The notes beneath the pieces are model-generated. The model was given only the letters and a program-made list of their open reading frames with translations. It was not told where the DNA came from and searched no databases. A stretch of 64,000 nt of DNA from contig JAPNXP010000008.1 in NCBI GenBank assembly GCA_028753945.1, positions 4,216,001 through 4,280,000 on the forward strand, given 5' to 3'. Origin of the DNA: Hexactinellida sp. DTS-2022. Its lineage: Eukaryota > Porifera > Hexactinellida. The translations under genes were made by a program, and so were the position numbers. Below are positions 50,790-59,800 of this stretch, one piece after another. Each line of letters opens with the position of its first letter. The stretch's first letter is position 1.

Positions 50790-52610
50790 ATGGATAAACA
50801 GGTGTTTATGAAAGCGGACAGCAAAGAAGAGAACGAAGCCCCTGTCCCCTCAGCGCCAGTCCACAAGAAATTAATTCTGCGCGTAAAAACTGTAGCCAGA
50901 AGGAAGTATCGCTGTGGATTCTACTTCTATAGGAACTTTCTCATTTCTCTCAATGTGCTATACCTGGTAATCCATAATTAACTCCGGTGAAAGCGCGTTA
51001 TGGGGACCCCCCAGCATTTAGGGGCTCCTGTCCTATAGCTATAATCGCTAGCGTATGGGCCCCCTGGGATTGAAAACACTAGCGATATGGGGACGGGCCC
51101 TAAAACGCTGGGTCCCCAAAACGCGTTTACACCGCTATTAGGCCTTATTTTAACAGTTATTTTGTTCCTACAGCTTGTCTCTGTCTCTCTGTTGGTGCTG
51201 ACCATAGTAGCTAAGACTGTGATGTACCTGACCAGCACTCCGGTGCTGGGAGGGGTTGCCGCGGCGGCTGCCACTCTCTTCGTCGTCGCTATAATTGGAC
51301 TCGTGGCTATTGTCAAGCAGCACCAGATTATACTCTTCTTCGTATCCTCCTCTTACTTATTAGTTATTCTTGTAAACCCTAAGCGGCAGTTCAAACTTTC
51401 TTAACGCAAAACTCCAGAAAATTAGATCCCACCCCTCCCTATGTCACGTTTTGGACCATTTTGTAATACAAAGTTTGGCTGTCACACATTGGTTGACCTC
51501 CCTCCCCTTATGAAGCGTTACGTAACTTTTGGACGGCCCTTAAGGCTTGAAATTAATAATCGCTTTGGCTACTCAAATATTCAAATTGAGAGTTTAAACT
51601 TGATTGCTATTTCAGTTGATAATTTTAATACTAAAAGCCTATCGTTATTTACACTGCCTTATACAATACTATTGTGTGTACTCCTTAACTCGCCAGTACA
51701 TGGTTACGCTCGGCTTCACCTCTGTGATCTGCTTCTCCCTCTCGGTGGCCTGCATGGCCCTGCCCGCCTACGGACAGTACCTGCTGCTGCTGGACGTCTG
51801 GCTCTCGATGGGCACAGCCGGGAAGGCGGGCTTGCAGACTGCGCTTAACTGCTGCGGGTTCGACGCTAGCAACGAGTCCACAGCTCGCGACAACCCGCCT
51901 TGCTACTCCAGCGACCAAACTGGACCGGTAGGCCTATCTATACACAGTGTTTAAGCTAAGGATTTTAATAATTTATAATGCTGTGACCTTAGTATGGAAA
52001 TGAATCTATTATGCCAAAATTACATTGTTGATTTAAACTCTTGATAAATACTATACAGTAGAATCGCGTTATTATAACATGGTAAATACGAACACTATTT
52101 CAGTCCCTCAAAACCATTTCAATAGAAATGACACCGGTTAATACGAATTCCGGATACGGCGAACTCATTTAGACGGTCGCTGGTGTCCGTAATAACGAGG
52201 TTATACTGTATATATATATATCATACGCCTAAAACACTGCTAATTACTACTTTATTTACATATTATGAATGTTATTCCACTGTAGGAGTGCTGTGAGGGA
52301 GAGAACTCCACTGTTGCCATTGCCCTGCCCCTCTCCAGTGGCTATATAGGAATGCAGCTCGTACACACTACCGAGTATTGTCCGGATTGCCTGCACTGCT
52401 ATCCTCTGTGGCGAGATGCGATAGCCAATGCCTTGTACGCTGCTGGGGCAATAGGGTTCTTATTCAGTATTATTCAGGTAAGTATTAGCTAGGCTGTTAA
52501 TGGACCATGGATTTAATTACTCTCCATCTCAGATTCTAGGTATCTATATGGTGTATCGGTACAGACATTGCCGTAATCCGGAAATAAACCCTTACAGGAA
52601 TTTCCTATAA
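50790..52610 (+). CDS. Tetraspanin, TSPAN13/TSPAN31 type (5 exons)
   Basis: Exons 50790-50966, 51174-51341, 51697-51927, 52286-52477 and 52533-52610, all in phase 0, give 281 aa. Four transmembrane helices: NFLISLNVLYLLVSVSLLVL, GGVAAAAATLFVVAIIGLVA, LGFTSVICFSLSVACMALPA and NALYAAGAIGFLFSII. The large extracellular loop carries the CCG motif (LNCCGFDAS) and further cysteines (PPCYSS, ECCEGENS, CPDCLHC). HQIILFF after TM2 and the tail ILGIYMVYRYRH...NPYRNFL match TSPAN13/31, which end ILGVWLAMRFRNQKDP...NPSAFL. Tetraspanins organise membrane microdomains and partner trafficking. The N-terminal tail of about 45 residues is longer than usual. Confidence 0.88.
50990..51130. mobile_element. Foldback-type element in tetraspanin intron 1
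   Basis: The arms GCGCGTTATGGGGACC...CAGCATTTA and AAACGCTGGGTCCCCAAAAC...GCGTTT are rough reverse complements over about 30 bp. A second inner pair (CGCTAGCG / ACACTAGCGATA region) adds to the fold. GC-rich against its surroundings. Confidence 0.55.
52056..52208. mobile_element. TIR element (MITE) in tetraspanin intron 3
   Basis: The ends CAGTAGAATCGCGTTATTAT and AATAACGAGGTTATACTG are inverted copies, with TA on both sides. The interior shares CACTATTTCAGTCCCTCAAA and CCGGTTAATACGAATTCCGG with the GALNT intron 4 element, in matching orientation. Confidence 0.75.
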
Positions 52611-52812
52611 TAGAATAATCTAGTCACTTATACTCTCAACTCACTTCTGTATATGTCGTATTGAGTGCACGCGAGACAGAATTAAACTGTTGAATGATTC
52701 TAGGATTCTAATTGACTTTATATATCACACACTTTGATACTATTTATGGTTTGATACTTTATTTAATTTATTGGAGATGCACATGCACAATTAATTCATC
52801 TTGTTACTTATA

Positions 52813-52974
52813 CAGTACTAATACCTCGTTAGTACGAACACCAGGGGACCGTCAAAAATGTGTTCACCTTATCCGGAATTATTAACCAATATCATTTGTA
52901 TTGAAATTCGACTGAAATAGTGTTTGTATTAACCCGAATTTGTATTAACCGTGTTTACTAACGAGGTTCTACTG
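52813..52974. mobile_element. TIR element (MITE) upstream of PIGU
   Basis: CAGTACTAATACCTCGTTAG at the left and CTAACGAGGTTCTACTG at the right. TA precedes the left end. It shares ACACCAGGGGACCGTC and TTCACCTTATCCGGAATTA with 46298-46470. Its right end lies 42 bp before the PIGU ATG. Confidence 0.75.
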
Positions 52975-53016
52975 AATTGAGTCACTGATGTGTGTTTATT
53001 ATTTAGCTGTATTAGT

Positions 53017-54312
53017 ATGCTCCTGTATCGAGGTAGTATTATTTGCGTATTCATTTCACTGCGCGCTCTGCTCCAGTTGTCTGGAATTTCGGAATATTTG
53101 GTCCAACAACAGATCCTGTCCACGCCCCTGACCAGTCAGCTGAGAGTCCGCGAGGCTCTCTACCTGCGGGAGCGGGGGCACTCCCCTTATGACGCTGACG
53201 TCATACACGAGACTCCACTGGTCATAGCGCTAATGGCAACTGCTAGCAAGCTCAGTGATAAGTATGGTATGGTAATAATGCTCGTGTTGTTGGATATTCT
53301 GACTGGACTGATAATGGTGGAAGGAATCGAGTCTCAGAGACAGTTACAAAAGCAACTGGAAAATAGGAGAAATTATGATACCAAGAACAGCGATACGAGT
53401 TATAACGAGATGCGTGTAAGACTACAGTTTACACCAGATGAAGGCTGGGAGAGAATTAAACTAACTTCATTCGCTCTCTTTTTTCTCAATCCCCTCACGC
53501 TACTCGTCTCTGCCACACAGAGTTCTGTTGTTATACACAATTTCGTGTTTTCACTTTGCTTCTATTCTTCACTCAGATCTTCTCTCACAGCTCCTGTTTG
53601 CTTAGCAGTGGCTACTTACTTGAATATGTACTCGGTGTTTCTAATTGTACCATTTTTCCTAATTACTAGGAGCATGAAGAATGTATCAGTTCCACTGTAC
53701 TTTATTTCCTATAGCGTATCCCTGGTTTGTTTATTGTTTGGATCCAAGTTAGTGTTTAACGATTGGAGCTTTCTGAGCAGTGTGTATGGGTGTTTGTTAA
53801 CTGTGTCAGACTATACGCCAAACCTAGGTTTCTTTTGGTATTTCTTTATGTTAACTTTCAAGCATTTCAACGCGTTCTTTATTGCTGTGTTCCAACTCAT
53901 AATTCCTTCTCTCCTGATTCTGCTAACTTGTAGGTTCCATAGAGATCCCAGTTTCCTGCTATACACTACCATTTCTGTAATTTGTATTTTCAAATCCTAC
54001 CCGTCGTTAGGGGACGCTATTCTCCCTCTCTTCCTAGCGTTTTCATGGAGTCACCTGTTTCCCTGTTTGAGACAAGTGCTGATTGTATCCGGAATGTTTA
54101 TAGCCACTTGCGCTCTGCTCCCGGGGTTCTATTTCCTATGGATGTACTCTGGGTTTGGAAATGCAAACTTTTTCTTTGCTATAACACTAGTGTACAGTCT
54201 CGCCCATCTCTTCTTCGTTACGGACATGATACGAGCGTATCTGTCCAGAGAGAAGTTTCTAGATTATTCTATGTTGCAAACAAATACTGTAGAGGATGAA
54301 TCGGAGAATTAG
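53017..54312 (+). CDS. PIGU: GPI transamidase subunit PIG-U
   Basis: Single exon, 431 aa from ATG 53017 (the frame extends upstream only with non-ATG codons, in DNA next to a transposon end). PIG-U is a multi-pass ER protein of the GPI transamidase complex, which attaches GPI anchors. Family landmarks in order: GHSPYDADVIHETPLVIALM, LTSFALFFLNPLTLL, VYGCLLTVSDYTPNLGFFWY, FFMLTFKHFNAFFIAVFQL, CIFKSYPSLGDAILPLFLAF and NANFFFAITLVYSLAHLFFV. These match human PIGU segment by segment (SDLTPNIGLFWYFF, IFKSYPTVGDVALY), and the length is almost identical (435). Confidence 0.92.
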   Translation: MLLYRGSIICVFISLRALLQLSGISEYLVQQQILSTPLTSQLRVREALYLRERGHSPYDADVIHETPLVIALMATASKLSDKYGMVIMLVLLDILTGLIMVEGIESQRQLQKQLENRRNYDTKNSDTSYNEMRVRLQFTPDEGWERIKLTSFALFFLNPLTLLVSATQSSVVIHNFVFSLCFYSSLRSSLTAPVCLAVATYLNMYSVFLIVPFFLITRSMKNVSVPLYFISYSVSLVCLLFGSKLVFNDWSFLSSVYGCLLTVSDYTPNLGFFWYFFMLTFKHFNAFFIAVFQLIIPSLLILLTCRFHRDPSFLLYTTISVICIFKSYPSLGDAILPLFLAFSWSHLFPCLRQVLIVSGMFIATCALLPGFYFLWMYSGFGNANFFFAITLVYSLAHLFFVTDMIRAYLSREKFLDYSMLQTNTVEDESEN

Positions 54313-54652
54313 TTAGTTTATTTGTTTGATATAATAATTCTATTCAAAAGAAGAAGTGGGATTTATTTTTAATTTAGAAATCAAATATAAGACTCGCTAA
54401 ATTTAAATTTATAAATATTTATATTGCATTCAGTATTTGGCACATAAAATTTTTGATGGTCAACGTAAATCACCAGTTTGTATTATAGTAGCTAAAAAAA
54501 CACCACTTGACTATCAATATTGAAAATCTTGATTTTTATTTTCCTAGTTTATAGACCAGTGGCCCTTACACCACCTTTGGCGAGCACTAAAAACACTCCT
54601 AATTAACCTGCCTCTATTAATTAGTTTAACAAGAAATACCTAGATCTGTGTT
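54313..54652. other. Intergenic region, 340 bp
   Basis: AT-rich; no feature seen. Confidence 0.4.
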
Positions 54653-55495
54653 ATGGCTACTGATCAGGAATTGCACTATGATAAGAGGAGAATGCCTGTT
54701 GCGGTGTATGAATTTCCAGTCAAATATTTCTCTCAATGGAATACATGCCAAGAGATTAAGATTGCAGTTGATCCCGTAACAAATGAGTTGTATATTTTCT
54801 GCAATTTTGGGATGAATTGTAAAATACTGGTGTTCGATGATACCGACTTTGTGAGGGAAATAAGAAATGAGTGCTTAGGATTTTCTCACGAAATACTTTT
54901 GTCAGATTCCGCGATATTTATCTATCAAAGGAAGGGGGATTACTCTTGTCCCTATTCTATTCTAAAGCTTTCTAAAAATGGAAATATTCTTTCAAAGATT
55001 CGTACTAAAATGTTTCAGAACATGTGTTTTTCACAGGGGATGTTATATGCAATTACTTGCGAAGAAATGTTTGTGTTTGATGAAGATCTGAGATCACTTT
55101 TTGACTGTGAGTTAAACGAAAGTATTTCTCTGCTATTGGGAGTAACAATAAAGTTTAATGTCGTGTTTATTTTCACTAGGGTAATAACCGGTTTGAAAAT
55201 AAACATATACACGCTAGATGGATATTTTATTTCGTATTTTTTGGTAAAGCAAGATTCCATGAACATGATATATGTAAATAACTTTATGTGTATGGACTCA
55301 GTTGGTAGCATTATTCTACCCGAAACTGGTTTGGAGAATAGTCGGCTTTCTGTTAAAATGCTGGAATTCGGGCAAAGAACTGAGCGTTTAGGAACAAACT
55401 TATTGAGCAATTTTAAAGCTGTTATTATCGATAATAAAGGTAGAATTGTATGTGTGACCGGTCGATCTATCACGTATAATATTTATATATTCTGA
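54653..55495 (+). CDS. Small beta-propeller-like protein (280 aa)
   Basis: Single exon. No RING, B-box or coiled coil. The sequence shows repeated strand-rich blades of NHL-like pattern: KIAVDPVTNELYIFCNFGMN, CKILVFDDTDFVREI, SILKLSKNGNILSKIR, MLYAITCEEMFVFDEDLRSL, FKAVIIDNKGRIVCVTGRSI. About six blades fit the length. The style resembles the propeller part of the 43343-44770 protein, though pairwise identity looks low. Function unknown. AT-rich codon use differs from the GC-rich AK9 gene downstream. Confidence 0.65.
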   Translation: MATDQELHYDKRRMPVAVYEFPVKYFSQWNTCQEIKIAVDPVTNELYIFCNFGMNCKILVFDDTDFVREIRNECLGFSHEILLSDSAIFIYQRKGDYSCPYSILKLSKNGNILSKIRTKMFQNMCFSQGMLYAITCEEMFVFDEDLRSLFDCELNESISLLLGVTIKFNVVFIFTRVITGLKINIYTLDGYFISYFLVKQDSMNMIYVNNFMCMDSVGSIILPETGLENSRLSVKMLEFGQRTERLGTNLLSNFKAVIIDNKGRIVCVTGRSITYNIYIF

Positions 55496-55691
55496 CTCTC
55501 AGTTTAATTATGCTTTATTTGTCTATTTTATTTATTTAATACACGATTATGTTTGTGTATTACTATTTGAAAGCATTTTTTTCACTTTCTTCTAAATTGT
55601 ATTTGTTGTGTTTACAACTGAAACTTGCTATAACATTAGTATTTAAATTGCTAATAGCAAACACTAGATTTCAAATTCTGTTCACAACAAA

Positions 55692-56726
55692 ATGGCTGCT
55701 CTTCACAAGCCTTTCTACCTTTCCAAAGATTTCCATTTTTCTGAGATAATAGGTCGAAGAGACAAATCGACAGTGTACTTAGCACTGAATAAGAGACTGA
55801 ATCCCGACTTCATAGTAGTGCGTGTTATAAATCTAGAGCTGTGTTCTAATGAGGATTACGAACAGTTGTACCACGAGTTGTCTCTGGCATCCAATATAAG
55901 ACACCCTAACCTTCTGCAGTACATAGCTAACATGATCGTAGGGTCAGAAGTTTGGGTAGTAATGCCGTTCCAGCACTTCGGATCCTGCACTGATTTGATG
56001 AAATCATTTTTTGACAAAGGGTTCCGAGAGGAGGTTATTTTCTACATTCTAAAAGATGTGCTTTTGGCCCTCAACTACCTGCATAGCATTAAAGTTATTC
56101 ACAGAGGCATTTGTGCCAGACACATATTAATACAGAGGGACGGTATGGTTAAGCTATCGGGGCTGCGTGGCTCTACGCATTTGTTCTACAAGAGCGACAC
56201 CAGTAGAGCCTACCGCATTCCCGACCAGACGCTGGACATCGTGTGTTGGCTAGCGCCCGAGGTCCTAGCCCAGGACTGCAAGGGATACACGTTCTCGTCC
56301 GACATATACTCCATAGGAATAACAGCGCTGGAACTGGCGACTGGAGAAGCGCCTTTCGCGGGCCTGCCCGTGACTGAGATAATGCTGCTTAAGCTGAAGG
56401 GAGCGAGCCCGCCCCTCTCGCCAGACCTCCCTCACGACTTCGCATTCTCCACTGTCTTCTCCCAGCTGGTGGATCTGTGTATTCACCACAATCCGAACAA
56501 GCGACCGAAGCCCTCAGAGCTGCTCAGCATCCCGTTCTTCAAACTTAAGAGAAAGTATTCGCGGTCCCAACTGCCCAAGCTCCTGCGGCCCGTGCTGCCG
56601 CGAATAGATCAGCTGAGTCTAGACGCAGTGCCGAAGGAGTGCACTGCGAAACCTGACACAAACAAACTAGCAAACTCATCCAACACCCACACAACCAACA
56701 ACCACATTTGGAATTTTAAATCATAA
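55692..56726 (+). CDS. STRAD: STRAD-type pseudokinase (LKB1 activator)
   Basis: Single exon, 344 aa. STRAD binds MO25 and LKB1 and switches LKB1 on without phosphotransfer. The kinase fold is clear (YEQLYHELSLASNIRHPNLL, LLALNYLHSIKVIHRG, WLAPEVLAQDCKGYTFSSDI, YSIGITALELATGEAPFAGL), but catalytic parts are lost: the glycine loop reads GRRDKSTVYLA, the VAIK Lys is Arg (VVRVINLE), HRD is HRG, and DFG is GLR. These are the changes known from STRAD (human: HRSVKASHIL, SGLRSNL). The C-terminus HIWNFKS matches the position of the human C-terminal Trp-Glu-Phe motif that docks on MO25. Confidence 0.9.
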   Translation: MAALHKPFYLSKDFHFSEIIGRRDKSTVYLALNKRLNPDFIVVRVINLELCSNEDYEQLYHELSLASNIRHPNLLQYIANMIVGSEVWVVMPFQHFGSCTDLMKSFFDKGFREEVIFYILKDVLLALNYLHSIKVIHRGICARHILIQRDGMVKLSGLRGSTHLFYKSDTSRAYRIPDQTLDIVCWLAPEVLAQDCKGYTFSSDIYSIGITALELATGEAPFAGLPVTEIMLLKLKGASPPLSPDLPHDFAFSTVFSQLVDLCIHHNPNKRPKPSELLSIPFFKLKRKYSRSQLPKLLRPVLPRIDQLSLDAVPKECTAKPDTNKLANSSNTHTTNNHIWNFKS

Positions 56727-56841
56727 CTAATACTATTGTTATTATTATTAATGAGTCCTATTGTATGCGCATTGATTAAATACTTGTTTAATATCGAATT
56801 TATTTATACTATTTAATAAATCTCACTGCTTTATTTAGTGA

Positions 56842-59800
56842 ATGGAATCGGGATTCATTTTCGATGATGACGAGGCCGAAAAGACCTTTCTCTCGCAGCC
56901 CCCAGTTTCGTTCCTGGTTGTAGGCAAGCCGTGTGTCGGCAAGACCACCCTGGCCCGGGCCGTATCCTCCTTGTGGTCCTGCAAGCTAATAGCGCCAGAC
57001 GCGCTAGTGTCAGAGCTGCTGGCTTGTAAAGACGGGACCACGGATGCTGAGCAGACAGGGGAGGAGGCGGACCTGGAGCTGTTCCACTTCGAGGCGAGTC
57101 TCCAGAGGGAGAGAGCCGAGCTCGCCAGGGGCTGTCTGTCCGGCCTACTTGAGGGCGGCTGCATAGAGGAGCAGTCCGTATACGAGCTGCTAATGCGGCA
57201 GCTGAGCTCCGAGGAGACTGCGCACTATGGATATGTTCTGGACGGACTCCCCTGTTGGGGCAGCGCCGACTGGAGATCTGTCTCGGAGCAGATAACCGCT
57301 ATTATGGAACTGCCACTGAAACCAGACTTCATAATACACGTTAGGATATCTGATGACGATGCCAAGCTCGTCTATTCGCACCTGAGAGTCTCCCCCTGCT
57401 CGGGGGCCGTATTCTCGCGGCGGTTCCACTCCCCCTGCGAATACGCACTCCGCAGGAAGCTGCCGCTGCCGACCCACAGACCCACGGACCCCGACGCGGG
57501 CAGCCAGGACTCGGAGAGCGAGCTGGGCGCCGCAGATGATGCCAGCGCGCAGTCGGAGGAGGGAGACGCGAACGCTATTTTCGACTTCTCGTTCCTAAAC
57601 CTGGATCCCGAGGAGGGCAGAGGCGCCCTGGTGTCGCGGCCGGAGGACGGGGACCCGCAGCAGATCGTGACTGCCTTCAGAGAGAGCAGCCTGTCGGCGC
57701 TGGAGGGGCTAATGGCGCTCTACGGGAAGAACAGGATTATAGAAATAGACGCGCTCGCCTCCCCCGAGCAGATGCTGCAGTCTGTGACGGACCAGCTGGC
57801 CTGCTTCAGTATACAGCCATCCATGGTCCCCCAGCTGCTGTTCCCGCCCGAGGAGGACGCGGACGACCTGGACACAATGGACGACGAAGAGTTCCTCTCG
57901 CACCTGAGGTCCACCAACCCGCTGCACCCCAACTGCAGATGGAAGATATCCCGGTGGGGCCGGTTCTGTCCGGTCGCTCTCAAGTCCGGGAAGATGATTC
58001 CCGGCAAGCAGCAGTTCTCAGTTTCCTTCCTCGACAAGCTGTACTGTCTCTCTTCTCAGAGAGCGGTCCAGCTGTTCCTCCGGTGTCCCCGGAAGTTCCT
58101 GCTTCCGCCGCAGCCGATGCTGCCCTGCAAGCTGGCCGTGGTGGGCCCGCCGCTCTCCGGCGCGAGCGCCCTGGCCGCGGAGCTCTCCAGGTACACGGAC
58201 GCCGTGGCTGTGGACCCGAGACAGCTGGTCGGTCCGCTGCTCGCGCGGGAGAAGGAGCAGCGCGCCGACGCGGCCGAGGAGCAGCCTACGGTCGCTGCGC
58301 TCGCGGCTCTACACAGCCAGCTTAGCAACCAGCTGAAGGCGGAGAATGCGTCTGAGGAGCAGACAGAGCGGGAGCTAGGCTCGCTAGACACCTCGCACTC
58401 CGATGTCCAGCGGGCGGGATTAGCCGCCAGACAGGAAGTGCTGGACACGGAGCTACAGGCCACCGGCACGATGTACGTGTCTGCTATATCAGAGGTGCTA
58501 GCCAGACTGAGAGAGGCCCGCAGGGAGGAGGGACAGGCCCCGGAGGGGGGCTGGGTCCTGGATGGGGTGCCCTGCGACCTGGAACAGTGGGGGCTCCTAA
58601 CGGACGCCGCTATCCTCCCGGAACACGTGATCTCTCTCGCGGACCCCAGCGAGGAGGGCAGGTTCCTTATGCTGAGGCATGCGGCCGCGCTGGGCATGCC
58701 AGACCCGTACAAACCGGTACCGGATAACTTGGCCCCTCCCCCCGAGCCCATCGCCCGGGAGCAGAGCATCGAGCAGATTATAGCCGCGAAGGAGAAGGCT
58801 GAGAAAGCTGAGCAATCCGAGGAGTTCTCTCTCCCGCCCGCTCTGGAGGAGTTCCAGCAGAAACGACAAGCCTACGACAGAAACTGGCAAAAGCTAACTG
58901 CAACACTTAAAGGTGCCAATGTTCCGGTTATCAGTGTTAACTGCCACCTAACGACGGAGGCCATGCGAATGGAATGCATGAAGCAGCTCGAGAAGGTGTT
59001 CTGCTACAAACCCTACGACTACCCGCCCCGCGACACAGAGGACGGAGACGCAGACCCCATAGACCCCCAGCTGACACCCCTCGAGCTGGGGCTAGCCAAC
59101 CGCGACTCGGAGCTGGAAGAGGCGGTGGAGGAGAAGACTGCGCTCGAGGCCAAGCCCTGGGGGGACACGAACCAGTTCTGTCCGGTGTCCCTGGTCCAGA
59201 GCAATGTGCTTGCGCCGGGCAAGGAGGACCTGGGCGTCAGGTATCGGGAGAGAGTGTACAGCTTTGTTAGCCAGGAGGCCAAGGACGCATTCAGTATAGC
59301 GCCGGACGCTTTTATAGCGACTAGCAGGCCCCTGCAGCCGCCGCCCATACGCGTGTTTATACTGGGACCCCGCTACTCGGGCAAGACAACGGCCGGAGCC
59401 AAGATAGCGGAGAAGCTGGGTCTCTTCTTCATCTCGTTCCCCGAGTGGATCCAGGAGAAAGTAATGCACAAGCTGCATAGGAAGCCGCCGCTGGTGGACG
59501 AGGAGGATCTGGAATCTCCGGGAGCGGACAAACCAGTTGAGTCTCCGACAGATGAGAATAAGGAGGAACAGCTGATCGGTAATCAGCTGAGCGAGGAGCT
59601 GGACGCGACCGAGGAGGCTATTCGCAGCAACCTGACCGAGAGGACGCCTCTGCCTGAGGATGTGCTGGAGTGGGTTAAGCAGTTCTGGTTAGAAGATCCG
59701 TACAAATCTACCGGGTTCGTTCTCGAGGGATTCCCACGCACGAATGAAGAAGCTCAGTTCCTAATCAATAGCGGACTGTTCCCCGACAGCATCGTTATGC

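Noticed and set aside
52990-53016. Longer PIGU N-terminus
   Set aside because: It would begin at GTG next to a transposon end; ATG 53017 gives a family-like N-terminus.
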